In this document: positions 50,253 through 57,996 of the stretch, piece after piece | Layout of the letters: each line of letters opens with the position of its first letter | Numbering within the stretch: position 1 is the stretch's first letter | Source of the DNA: Treponema bryantii | GTDB taxonomy: Bacteria; Spirochaetota; Spirochaetia; Treponematales; Treponemataceae | Direction: 5' to 3' | NCBI RefSeq assembly: GCF_900111035.1 | Contig: NZ_FOFU01000001.1 | Location: 124,001-188,000 of the forward strand | Length of the DNA: 64,000 nucleotides | Notes under the pieces: model-generated | Seen by the model: only the letters and a program-made list of their open reading frames with translations | Databases searched by the model: none | Told to the model about the DNA's origin: nothing | Made by a program: the position numbers and the translations under genes

Positions 50253-51011
50253 ATGAAAAGGGAACTTAAAGTTCTTATTGGTCTTGCATGTCTGTTTGTA
50301 ATAGGTTTGCCAGCTTTTGCTCAGCCTAATTCACGCAGCATTGAGACATTCGTATTGGATGATTTTGATTCTGCCGGTTCGCAGAATTATATGTACAACG
50401 GTAAAGCTTACAGCTGGGACTGGGAAGTTGGTTCAAGCCGCTTTATTGCAGATGGATATCCTAAAACAGGCTATTTTGAAGGTGTTCCAAATTCTTTAAA
50501 ACAGCTTCATAAGGGTGAAGATAAGGAATTTAAGGTTTTCGGTGTAAAAACTGCTTTCAAACGTAAGGGTGATAACTGGTTCGAAGTTTATCCTACAGCA
50601 GACGGAAAGTCTTTCGAGATTCCTTTTGTAGGAACTGTTTCTCAGATGGATTTCTGGATCTGGGGTGCTGGTTATAACTACTATCTTGAAGTTATGGTAA
50701 GAGATGCTCTTGGAACTGTAAAGGTTCTTCCTGCTGGAAGTCTTGCATTCCATGGCTGGAAAAATATTATTGTAAATATTCCTGGCTGGATTCAGCAGAG
50801 TTCACATCTTCGTTCTGGTCCTGAAAACCTTACATTTGTAGGTTTCAGAATCCGTTCAGATGCTGAAGAGTATGTTGATAACTTTGTTGTTTACTTTGAT
50901 CAGATCAAATACACATCTAATTCTCTCTCTCTCATCTACGATGGTTATGAGTTGAATGAAGTTGATTTTGGTGACAGTTCGGATTCAGATGATGTTTCGG
51001 AGGCTAAATAA
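50253..51011 (+). CDS. flaA: flagellar filament outer layer protein FlaA, paralog 1
   Basis: A 252-residue FlaA sheath protein of the periplasmic flagella. Signal peptide ~1-23 (cleavage near AFAQ). The family features are ETFVLDDFDSAGSQ, WDWEVGSSRF, the surface pattern GTVSQMDFWIWGAGYNYYLEVMVRD and LAFHGWKNIIVNIPGWIQQ, then LTFVGFRIRSD and FVVYFDQIKY. ATG 50253 with CAAGGAG upstream starts at the signal peptide; an in-frame start at 50190 has none. The second flaA gene follows with overlapping TAATG. Two promoters precede it. Confidence 0.92.
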   Translation: MKRELKVLIGLACLFVIGLPAFAQPNSRSIETFVLDDFDSAGSQNYMYNGKAYSWDWEVGSSRFIADGYPKTGYFEGVPNSLKQLHKGEDKEFKVFGVKTAFKRKGDNWFEVYPTADGKSFEIPFVGTVSQMDFWIWGAGYNYYLEVMVRDALGTVKVLPAGSLAFHGWKNIIVNIPGWIQQSSHLRSGPENLTFVGFRIRSDAEEYVDNFVVYFDQIKYTSNSLSLIYDGYELNEVDFGDSSDSDDVSEAK

Positions 51012-51733
51012 TGAAAAAGCTTGTAACAATTAGTATTATTGCTGTGCTCGCTATGGGTGTTGCTTTCGCTCAGAATTCAAGCCTTCAGGAGCCTAATCCG
51101 GAAAATGTTGGTGCAGATTCAGCTGAGTCAGCATTGCGCGAAGTTTCTGTAGACAAGTTTGAGCGTGAAGGTTCATGGAACGTTCACATGTCTGCTGATG
51201 ATGGTGTAATTACAAGTCGTCTTTTTGAAGGTAATCCTGCTATGAAGGAGCCTCTTCCAGAAGATGAAGGTAAAGAAGCAGAAGATGTAAATGTACTTGG
51301 TGTAAGAGTAGATTTCTTTCGCCGTGGTAGAAACTCTTTCACAATTAAGTCTGGACGTCCTCTTGCAATTGAGGGTGTAACAAAGACTGTTTCTGTATGG
51401 GTTTGTGGACGTAATCAGGATCACGAACTTTATGTTCTTGTTCAGGACTATTTTGGACGCAACTATGAGCTTTACATGGGCAGTCTTGGTTTCTCTGGAT
51501 GGAAAAAGCTTATCTGTGTAGTTCCACCAAGTCCAGATGGAGAACATGGTATTGTTCAGAACAGTGCTTACTACGGTGATAAGCCTGGTCTTAAGATTCT
51601 TGGTTTCCGTGTAGACTGTAATCCAATGCAGGCTCGTGGTACATACTATATGTACTTTGATGACCTTCGTGTTGTAACAGACCTTTATGACATGGAAAAC
51701 CACGATGAAGATGACATGGCTGATAACTGGTAG
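51011..51733 (+). CDS. flaA: flagellar filament outer layer protein FlaA, paralog 2
   Basis: A 240-residue FlaA-family protein with signal peptide ~1-20 (cleavage near AFAQN). KFEREGSWNVHMSADDG, VLGVRVDFFRRGRNSFTIK, TKTVSVWVCGRNQDHELYVLVQDYFG, LGFSGWKKLICVVPPS and LKILGFRVDCNP run parallel to the upstream paralog. The C-terminus is acidic (DMENHDEDDMADNW). Its start codon overlaps the stop of the first flaA by one base, so it is translationally coupled. A terminator follows. Tandem flaA genes are known from other treponemes. Confidence 0.9.
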   Translation: MKKLVTISIIAVLAMGVAFAQNSSLQEPNPENVGADSAESALREVSVDKFEREGSWNVHMSADDGVITSRLFEGNPAMKEPLPEDEGKEAEDVNVLGVRVDFFRRGRNSFTIKSGRPLAIEGVTKTVSVWVCGRNQDHELYVLVQDYFGRNYELYMGSLGFSGWKKLICVVPPSPDGEHGIVQNSAYYGDKPGLKILGFRVDCNPMQARGTYYMYFDDLRVVTDLYDMENHDEDDMADNW

Positions 51734-51755
51734 TCTTCTATAAATCATGCAAAAG

Positions 51756-51788
51756 AAAGACCGTTCCGAATGGGACGGTCTTTTTTTT
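51756..51788 (+). terminator. Rho-independent terminator of the flaA operon
   Basis: GACCGTTCC and GGGACGGTC form a 9-base stem with one G-U pair and a short loop, followed by eight T. It begins about 25 bases after the flaA stop and overlaps the 3' end of the convergent gene. Confidence 0.85.
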
Positions 51789-52536
51789 ATAATTTTTTCT
51801 CTGTGGGCTCCGTGTGCTCTGTGAGGAATTTGTAATATTTTGTACGGCCCTTGGACTCTGAGTGTTCGAGGAGGCCTGCATGGGAAAGTACCCACACGAT
51901 GAGGTGTGCGTTGGCGGTGTGTTTTGGGATGTTCGGATTTTTATCTAAGGCTTGCTTGAGATCTTTTGCGCAAAACGGCTGGGGTAGTGAAGGAAGAAGT
52001 TTTAAGTAATCTTCCGGCTTTGAAAATCTTGTTGTGTTTATTATGGTGTCCAGACGTTTTCCGGTTTTGATCCAGTTTCGGCGGAATCGGCGGCGGCCAT
52101 TTTTTGATTGAACGGGTTCTGTCGTTCGTGTCCGTTCTTCTGTCATTTCTATTTCTACAACTTCCAGTGAAAAGTGTGGGTTTGTGATTACGGGATAAAG
52201 TCCAGTAAGCTCGCGGAAAATGCTGTAAATACTTCCTTTCTTTGGGCTTTTTCTTTTTGATATTATTGTTCCCTGTTCGTCTTTGAGTTCTATTCTTGTT
52301 GTTAATGGAACCGGATGAATCAGTTTAATATTATGACCGTTCTCAATTGTTTTTAGAATCTTGGGTAACAGCTTTGCAAGGTTCTTTGTCTGTATTTCTA
52401 TTATATTTCCGTTTTTAGTAACTATATCGTAAATAAAGCCATCCTGTTCTGTTTCTGTCTGGCCTTCATAAATCTCCTGATAAAGGATTTTTAGAGAATT
52501 GTGTAGTTTGCTTTCATTTAGTGTGGAAAACGCCAT
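51787..52536 (-). CDS. conserved hypothetical protein, PD-(D/E)XK nuclease-like N-terminus
   Basis: A 249-residue soluble protein; I do not recognise a named family. Residues 21-52 (EIYEGQTETEQ then FIYDIVTKNGNIIEIQTKNL) have the strand-Asp37-strand-Glu47-x-Gln49 pattern seen in PD-(D/E)XK nucleases that use Glu-x-Gln. The centre is basic (NGRRRFRRNWIKTGKR). The C-terminal ~75 residues (FCAKDLKQALDKN, ANAHLIVWVLSHAGLLEH, GRTKYYKFL) look like a winged helix. A DNA-related role is therefore plausible but unproven. I choose ATG 52536; the frame stays open to 52788, but that would cover the mraZ promoter and operator. It is divergent from mraZ. Confidence 0.6.
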   Translation of the reverse strand: MAFSTLNESKLHNSLKILYQEIYEGQTETEQDGFIYDIVTKNGNIIEIQTKNLAKLLPKILKTIENGHNIKLIHPVPLTTRIELKDEQGTIISKRKSPKKGSIYSIFRELTGLYPVITNPHFSLEVVEIEMTEERTRTTEPVQSKNGRRRFRRNWIKTGKRLDTIINTTRFSKPEDYLKLLPSLPQPFCAKDLKQALDKNPNIPKHTANAHLIVWVLSHAGLLEHSESKGRTKYYKFLTEHTEPTEKKL

Positions 52537-52625
52537 ATACAGTGTGTCAAAGAGTATAGTATTTAACCGTATAAGTAAAATATAAAAAATCGAAAAATTT
52601 TTTATATTATCGTCAAAAAAAGTGG

Positions 52626-52653
52626 TTGACTTTAGGAATTTTTGGTATAAAAT
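52626..52653 (+). promoter_or_regulatory. Promoter of the division cluster
   Basis: TTGACT (52626-52631), 16-base spacer, TAAAAT (52648-52653), directly before the MraZ-type repeats. Confidence 0.7.
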
Positions 52654-52660
52654 GATAGAT

Positions 52661-52700
52661 AAGTGGGAAAAAGTGGTAAAAAGTGGTAGTAAGTGGGTAT
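52661..52700 (+). promoter_or_regulatory. MraZ operator: four tandem decamers AAGTGGKNNN
   Basis: AAGTGGGAAA, AAGTGGTAAA, AAGTGGTAGT and AAGTGGGTAT follow each other without a gap from 52661 to 52700, the last one ending inside the mraZ start codon. MraZ is known to bind direct GTG(G/T)-type repeats with a 10-base period in front of its own gene. Another AAGTGG occurs at 52620, at the -35 box. Confidence 0.85.
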
Positions 52701-53142
52701 GAATCTGTTGACTGGTGAATACAATAATACGATTGATGAAAAAGGACGTGTCTCGTTTCCTGTAAAATTGAGAACGGCCGTTAATCAAAACGTACTTATG
52801 GTTACCAAAGGTTTAGATCGCTGCTTATGGCTTTTTACTACTGATGAATGGGAAGCTTTTCAGGGGAAGCTTATGAGTAATGCTTCTATGATGAAAAGCA
52901 AAAGTTTAGGAGTTTTACGACACTTTGTTGCACCTGCACAGCCTGTAGAGTTCGATAAGAACGGCAGGCTTTCCATTCCTCAGAGTCTTCGTGAATATGC
53001 AAATCTTTCTAAGGACTGTGTAGTTCTTGGAATTGCAAAGTACATGGAACTCTGGGATTCTCAGACTTACAAGGATTACCTGGCTGAATCTGAGGATTCG
53101 TTCCGCGATGCAGCTGAGGAATTCAACGATATTAATTTTTAA
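52699..53142 (+). CDS. mraZ: transcriptional regulator MraZ
   Basis: A 147-residue MraZ, with two SpoVT-AbrB-like halves: LLTGEYNNTIDEKGRVSFPVKLR at the N-terminus and FVAPAQPVEFDKNGRLSIPQSLREYA in the second half, each with the DxxGR(V/L)x(F/I)P motif used for DNA binding. It forms rings and represses the division cluster. ATG 52699 is chosen over a GTG two codons earlier because it matches the conserved N-terminus. The operator repeats run up to it, leaving little room for a ribosome binding site other than GTGGG. Confidence 0.95.
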   Translation: MNLLTGEYNNTIDEKGRVSFPVKLRTAVNQNVLMVTKGLDRCLWLFTTDEWEAFQGKLMSNASMMKSKSLGVLRHFVAPAQPVEFDKNGRLSIPQSLREYANLSKDCVVLGIAKYMELWDSQTYKDYLAESEDSFRDAAEEFNDINF

Positions 53143-53170
53143 ACTTTTTAAAATTAGGTGGGATTAAAAA

Positions 53171-54157
53171 GTGGAAATCGTACACACTCCGGTTTTATTA
53201 AATGAGTGTCTGGAATATCTTTCTCCAGTAGGTGAGCCATTCGAAGCTGATGCTTTAATGATTGACTCGACTCTGGGTGAGGGCGGCCATACTTATAACT
53301 TTTTGAAAAACTATCCGTCTCTTTCTATAATCGGTCTGGATGCTGATAAGGTTATTCAGGCACGTGCAAAAGAACGTCTTAGCGAGTTTGGCGAGCGCGT
53401 GCATTTTTACAACGGCTGGTTTCAGGATTTCTATGCTGATTATCCTTCTGAATATAAGCGTCCAAATATTATTCTTTTTGATCTCGGTATTTCTGTTTTT
53501 CATTATGAAAAATCTGAAAGAGGTTTTTCTTTCCGTTATGATGAAAAACTTGATATGCGTCTGAATTCTTCTGAAGGTGAGTCTGCTGCTGATTTAGTAA
53601 ATGAACTTCCTGAAGAAAAACTCGCAGATTTAATCTATCTTTATGGCGAAGAAAAACTCAGCCGCCGTATTGCGCGTGCTATTGTTGAAGCCCGCAATGG
53701 TGGACGTATTGAATCCTCTAAAGCACTTGCTGAAGTAATCTGGAATGCTGTTCCTGCCAACTACCGCTATGGTCCTATTCATCCTGCTACAAGAACTTTC
53801 CAGGCTCTGCGTATTGCTGTAAACGGCGAATTAAAACGTCTTCCAAAAGCTTTGCATGATGCATTCGGCTGTCTCCAGCCTGGCGGAAAAATGGGTGTAA
53901 TTACATTCCATTCTCTTGAAGACCGTATTGTTAAGAATTATTTCCGCAATCTCGGCAAGCAGTGTGTATGTCCTCCTGAAGTTGCTGTATGCCGTTGCGG
54001 TGGTGAGCAGTGTGCAGAGCTTATTACCCGTAAGCCTGTTGCACCTACAGATAAAGAAGTTAAGGAGAATTCTCCTTCACGTAGTGCCAAGCTTCGTGTA
54101 ATCCGAAAAATCAAGGATGATACTCCATATCATCTGGATGGAGTGATAGGTTTTTAG
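53171..54157 (+). CDS. rsmH: 16S rRNA (cytosine1402-N4)-methyltransferase
   Basis: A 328-residue RsmH (MraW). It has HTPVLLNECLEYL at the start, the SAM motif MIDSTLGEGGHTYNFL, FDLGISVFHYEKSERGFSF, the HPATRTFQALRIAVNGEL stretch and TFHSLEDRIVKNYFR, all diagnostic. A cysteine-rich insertion (CVCPPEVAVCRCGGEQC) near the C-terminus resembles a small metal-binding knuckle. It starts with GTG at 53171 behind TAGGTGGGAT. Second gene of the division cluster, 28 bases after mraZ. Confidence 0.95.
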   Translation: MEIVHTPVLLNECLEYLSPVGEPFEADALMIDSTLGEGGHTYNFLKNYPSLSIIGLDADKVIQARAKERLSEFGERVHFYNGWFQDFYADYPSEYKRPNIILFDLGISVFHYEKSERGFSFRYDEKLDMRLNSSEGESAADLVNELPEEKLADLIYLYGEEKLSRRIARAIVEARNGGRIESSKALAEVIWNAVPANYRYGPIHPATRTFQALRIAVNGELKRLPKALHDAFGCLQPGGKMGVITFHSLEDRIVKNYFRNLGKQCVCPPEVAVCRCGGEQCAELITRKPVAPTDKEVKENSPSRSAKLRVIRKIKDDTPYHLDGVIGF

Positions 54158-54160
54158 TTT

Positions 54161-54463
54161 ATGAAGCGTGGTGTTAAGGATTTTATAGTTAAGTTTTTCT
54201 TCTGTGTATTTGTACTTGCTATCCCTCTGATTTTGTGTCTTTACGCAGCTCAGGCAAGGCGATACATGGCTCTTACCAGCGAAATCAGAGAGCTGGAAAA
54301 GAAGCAGGAAAAGCTGATTGAAGAAAATAAGAAGCTTGTCAGTGACATTGCTGTGCTTTCAAGCGCTGATAGAATTGAAAAGATTGCAGTTGAAGAACTT
54401 GGAATGCACAAGGCTGAAACTGAAGATATAGTTCGTGTTGAGATGACGGGAGAGAAAAAATGA
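54161..54463 (+). CDS. ftsL: FtsL/DivIC-like cell division protein
   Basis: A 100-residue protein with one membrane helix (residues ~9-30) followed by a coiled coil rich in Leu/Glu/Lys (IRELEKKQEKLIEENKKL) and the short C-terminal segment ADRIEKIAVEELGM that FtsL and DivIC share. Sequence alone cannot separate the two; position between rsmH and murF favours FtsL. It starts 3 bases after the rsmH stop and overlaps murF by 4 bases. The next genes in most bacteria would be ftsI and murE, which are absent here. Confidence 0.85.
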   Translation: MKRGVKDFIVKFFFCVFVLAIPLILCLYAAQARRYMALTSEIRELEKKQEKLIEENKKLVSDIAVLSSADRIEKIAVEELGMHKAETEDIVRVEMTGEKK

Positions 54464-55926
54464 TAGAGAGTCTGCTTACAAAAGAAGAGCTTCTTACAGC
54501 GGTTAAGGGCACTCAGATTGGCAGTGCTCCATGTTTATTTAACGACGTACAGACAGACAGCCGTAATGTAAGTTCTGAAAAGCCTTGCATGTTCGTGCCT
54601 CTTATGGGTGAGTTCCAGAATGGCCATAAATATATTCCTGATGTTTTGAAAAAGGGAGCATCTGTTGTTCTTATGAATGAAGCTGAATATCAGGAAAAAG
54701 TTTCTTATTATGAGGAACTTGCAGCAACTAATTCTGACGTTTGTTTTGTTCGTGTTGAAAATACTCTTCATGCTTTACAGGATGCTGCAGAGGCTTATGT
54801 TACAAAGAAATGCCGTAATATGATTCTTGTAAGCATTACAGGTTCAAGCGGAAAAACAACTACTAAGGAAATGATGGTAAGTGTAGCACGCGCTCATTTT
54901 GGTGATGCTGGTGTTGCATATACATACGGAAACCTTAATTCTGAAACAGGACTTCCACTTTCTGTATTCAAGATTCGTGGTGATGAAAAAATCGGAATCT
55001 TTGAAATGGGTATGAACCGTGTAAATGAAATCGGTGAAATCTCAAAGGTTTTGAAATCTCGTTTTGGGATTATTACAAATATTGGAACTGCACATATTGG
55101 AATCCTTGGAAGTCAGCAGAATATTGCAACTGAAAAACGTAAGAGCCTTGCTTATATTCCTGCTGATGGTGCTGCAATTGTTGGTGCTGCTGATCCATTT
55201 GCTGATTACTGTACAGAAGGCGTTCGCGGTAAAATTGTAAAGTTTGGTAAGGATGTTCCTTCTGACAAGAGTGGTGTAAAATTTATTGAAGATAAAGGAC
55301 TTTTTGGAACAGCTTTCGAACTTGATGGTCTTACTGTAAATCTTCCTCTTTCTGGAAGTTATAACTATCTGAATGCTCTTTCTGTAATTGCCTGTGCAAA
55401 GGAAATTGGAATTCCTTCAGCTGATATTAAGCGAGGTCTTGAAGCTGTAGCTGCAATTTCAGGTCGTATGGAAGTTTGCCAGTCTGTACTTTGCAATGGA
55501 AAGAAAGTTGTTCTTATTAAAGACTGCTATAATGCTAATCTCGACTCAATGATGAAGGTTATAGATTTCTGTGGTGAGCTTAAAAATGTAGGCAAAAAGA
55601 TTTTTGTTCTTGGTGATATGAAGGAGCTCGGTGCAGAATCAGAAAAATCACATGAGACTGTTGGTACACGTATTAGTGAAACTGATGCATCTCAGGTATA
55701 TCTTGTTGGTCCTGAAATGAAAGCTGCTGAAAAAGTTCTTCAGACTGGTTCAAATATTTGTGTAAAATGGTTCAGTGAATCAAATGATAAGAATTTTAAG
55801 GAAATAGCAGAATCAATTAATTTAACTGCGAACGACAACGATGTAATTCTTCTTAAGGGCTCTCACAGTATGCAGCTTGAAAAGCTCGTGCCACTTCTTT
55901 GTGGCTCAGATGAGGAGGCTCGCTAA
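54460..55926 (+). CDS. murF: UDP-N-acetylmuramoyl-tripeptide--D-alanyl-D-alanine ligase
   Basis: A 488-residue Mur ligase that adds D-Ala-D-Ala to the peptidoglycan precursor. N-terminal UDP-binding domain (DVQTDSRNVSSEKPCMFVPLMGE), ATP-binding P-loop VSITGSSGKTTTKEMM, YGNLNSETGLPLSVF, FEMGMNRVNEIGEI and NIGTAHIGILGS in the central domain, then KDCYNANLDSMMKVIDF and LLKGSHSMQLE (MurF-specific ending). Overlaps ftsL by 4 bases. Two bases separate its stop from ftsW. Confidence 0.95.
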   Translation: MIESLLTKEELLTAVKGTQIGSAPCLFNDVQTDSRNVSSEKPCMFVPLMGEFQNGHKYIPDVLKKGASVVLMNEAEYQEKVSYYEELAATNSDVCFVRVENTLHALQDAAEAYVTKKCRNMILVSITGSSGKTTTKEMMVSVARAHFGDAGVAYTYGNLNSETGLPLSVFKIRGDEKIGIFEMGMNRVNEIGEISKVLKSRFGIITNIGTAHIGILGSQQNIATEKRKSLAYIPADGAAIVGAADPFADYCTEGVRGKIVKFGKDVPSDKSGVKFIEDKGLFGTAFELDGLTVNLPLSGSYNYLNALSVIACAKEIGIPSADIKRGLEAVAAISGRMEVCQSVLCNGKKVVLIKDCYNANLDSMMKVIDFCGELKNVGKKIFVLGDMKELGAESEKSHETVGTRISETDASQVYLVGPEMKAAEKVLQTGSNICVKWFSESNDKNFKEIAESINLTANDNDVILLKGSHSMQLEKLVPLLCGSDEEAR

Positions 55927-55928
55927 GA

Positions 55929-57116
55929 ATGAATCAGTTTACGTTCTATGCGAATAAACCTTCGCAGAATTATAATAAAGTTGATATCTGGCTTCTTGGT
56001 TCAATACTTCTTTTGTGGGGACTTGGAATCTTTACTCTGTATGTATGTTCACAGAATTTTGCTATCAGAGCTTTTGGAAATCCTTTGTATTTTGTAAAGC
56101 GTCAGCTTTTGTGCTCAGCAGTTGGTTTTGTACTTTTTGCAGGCTTTATGATTACTGATATGAGATATATCAGAAAGTTTGTAAGTGTAATTGTAATTGT
56201 TTCTCTGGTTTTGTGTTTCCTTACATTTGTTCCAGGTATTTCAATTATTAAAAATGGTGCACGTCGCTGGATTAGACTTCCTGGTAATTTTACATTCCAG
56301 CCTTCTGAACTTGTAAAATTTGCAATTGTTCTTTTTCTTGCTAATTATTTTGATAAGCAGGATAAGCTTTTGAATCCGGAAGAAAAAACAGTATTCCCTT
56401 GTGTGATTGCCCTTATAGTCTTTGCTGGAATCGTATTTGCTCAGAAGGATTTTTCTACTGGTGTATTCATTACACTGATCGGAATCCTTTTGTTCTTTGT
56501 TTCTGGTGCTAAGCTTGTATGGATATTCCCGTTTGCATTGATTGCAATACCGGCTGCTTTTCTTATGATTACCCTTAATCCATATAGACTTCAGCGTCTT
56601 ATCGGCTGGATCAGTCCTGATGAATTCAGTTCAAGCATTAACTATCAGAGCCTTAATGCAAAGCGTGCAATCAGTGCTGGTGGAGTATGGGGCAGTGGAA
56701 TTGGTGCAGGTCTTTCTAAAATTAACAGCATTCCTGAGGTTCAGGCAGATTACATTTTTGCAGGCTGGGCTGAATCAATGGGATATATCGGTGTAGTAAT
56801 TTATTTTGTACTGCTCGGATTCTTTGCTTACAGAGGTTATAAAGCAGCTCTTTCTAACCCTGATAAATTTAGTGCACTCTCAACTTTTGGTTGTGTTTCT
56901 GTAATTGTTTTGCAGTCTCTTGTAAATACCATGGTTGTTAGTGGTGTACTTCCTTCAACAGGAATTAACCTTCCGTTTTTCTCTCTTGGAGGAACTTCAA
57001 TTATTATAACACTCGCAATGTGCGGCTTTATTGTAAACGCTTCACGCTGCGAAAAAATAGATGAAAAAATGACAGAAAGTGACGAAATTAATATAGAGTC
57101 ACTTTCTTACTTATAA
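55929..57116 (+). CDS. ftsW: FtsW/RodA-type SEDS glycosyltransferase
   Basis: A 395-residue membrane protein with ten helices; SEDS family, peptidoglycan polymerase of the septum. Signatures: KNGARRWIRLPGNFTFQPSELVKFAIVLFLANYF with the conserved Arg and Glu, QKDFSTGVFITLIG (catalytic Asp), YQSLNAKRAISAGGVWGSGIG, PEVQADYIFAGWAESMG and GVLPSTGINLPFFSLGGTS. FtsW is preferred over RodA because of its place in the division cluster. Its PBP2b/FtsI partner is not encoded nearby. Confidence 0.95.
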   Translation: MNQFTFYANKPSQNYNKVDIWLLGSILLLWGLGIFTLYVCSQNFAIRAFGNPLYFVKRQLLCSAVGFVLFAGFMITDMRYIRKFVSVIVIVSLVLCFLTFVPGISIIKNGARRWIRLPGNFTFQPSELVKFAIVLFLANYFDKQDKLLNPEEKTVFPCVIALIVFAGIVFAQKDFSTGVFITLIGILLFFVSGAKLVWIFPFALIAIPAAFLMITLNPYRLQRLIGWISPDEFSSSINYQSLNAKRAISAGGVWGSGIGAGLSKINSIPEVQADYIFAGWAESMGYIGVVIYFVLLGFFAYRGYKAALSNPDKFSALSTFGCVSVIVLQSLVNTMVVSGVLPSTGINLPFFSLGGTSIIITLAMCGFIVNASRCEKIDEKMTESDEINIESLSYL

Positions 57117-57131
57117 TAAAAGGTGGATAAA

Positions 57132-57977
57132 ATGAGTGATGTGAGTTTGTTAGTTGCTGAAGACTATCTTGAGAATGATTATTTCCTTTCTGAAGAGTAT
57201 GAAGGGGCAGACAGCAAGGCTGAAAAGAAAATTAAATTTATTAAGGTAATTTTCTGTGTACTTTGTTTTGCGCTTTTCTGTGAGCTTGTTATTTATAAGT
57301 ATATTATGCCTAGTTTCTCAAGCCCTAAGGTAACTGTTACCGGGCAGAAGGATTATTCTGCAGAAGAAATTGCAAGAATGCTGCTTCCTATGAACAGTAC
57401 AAGCTGGTTTGATTTTGATGTAGAACAGGCTGTGGCATTGTTGTCTTCTGAAGCTGGAATCGGTCATGTTTCAGTAGAAAAGAAATTCCCGGATAAAATT
57501 TATGTGAATATTGAAGAGCGTGAACCGGTGGCTGTTACATTTGTGATGGAAAACGGCCGCACATCACCTGTTCAGATTGATAAAAACGGAGTTCTTTTTC
57601 CTGGAAAAAGAGGCGCTTCTGCAAAACGAGAAGAAGTTCTTCCTATTATTTCAGGACTTCCTGTTGAATATATGTCAAAGGGAATGAGAATTCCTGCAAA
57701 ATACAGACCTCTTATTGATCAGATTTCTAAAATCAGCGAAATGCCTCAGCATTATTTTGCAAGTGTAGCAGAAATTTGTGTACTTCCAAAGGATTCTGGA
57801 AACTACGAACTTGCTCTGATTCCTGCACAGTCAAAAGTTAAAGTTCTTACCGATCGTGCATTGAATGAAGACGCATTAAAGTATATGATGGTAGTACTTG
57901 ATGTAGTGAATCAGATTGGAACCGATGTTGCAGCAGTAGATTTGCGTTATGGTTCTGTTTCATACATCACAAGATAA
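57132..57977 (+). CDS. ftsQ: cell division protein FtsQ/DivIB
   Basis: A 281-residue bitopic protein: a ~35-residue acidic cytoplasmic start, one membrane helix (~36-56), then a POTRA domain (SSPKVTVTGQKDYSAEEIARML ... FPDKIYVNIEEREPVA) and a C-terminal beta domain ending in VAAVDLRYGSVSYITR. It links the inner division proteins to the septal synthase. ATG 57132 is preferred over a GTG three codons earlier, with AGGTGG as ribosome binding site. Between ftsW and ftsA, as in many bacteria. Confidence 0.92.
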   Translation: MSDVSLLVAEDYLENDYFLSEEYEGADSKAEKKIKFIKVIFCVLCFALFCELVIYKYIMPSFSSPKVTVTGQKDYSAEEIARMLLPMNSTSWFDFDVEQAVALLSSEAGIGHVSVEKKFPDKIYVNIEEREPVAVTFVMENGRTSPVQIDKNGVLFPGKRGASAKREEVLPIISGLPVEYMSKGMRIPAKYRPLIDQISKISEMPQHYFASVAEICVLPKDSGNYELALIPAQSKVKVLTDRALNEDALKYMMVVLDVVNQIGTDVAAVDLRYGSVSYITR

Positions 57978-57996
57978 TTCAGAGGTTATTTAGAAA

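Noticed and set aside
51173-51895. Open frame of about 240 codons opposite the second flaA
   Set aside because: It spans the flaA gene and its terminator and has cysteine/histidine-rich nonsense composition.
52537-52788. Extension of the minus-strand hypothetical gene to 52788
   Set aside because: It would run through the mraZ promoter, operator and start, and the residues are low-complexity and hydrophobic.
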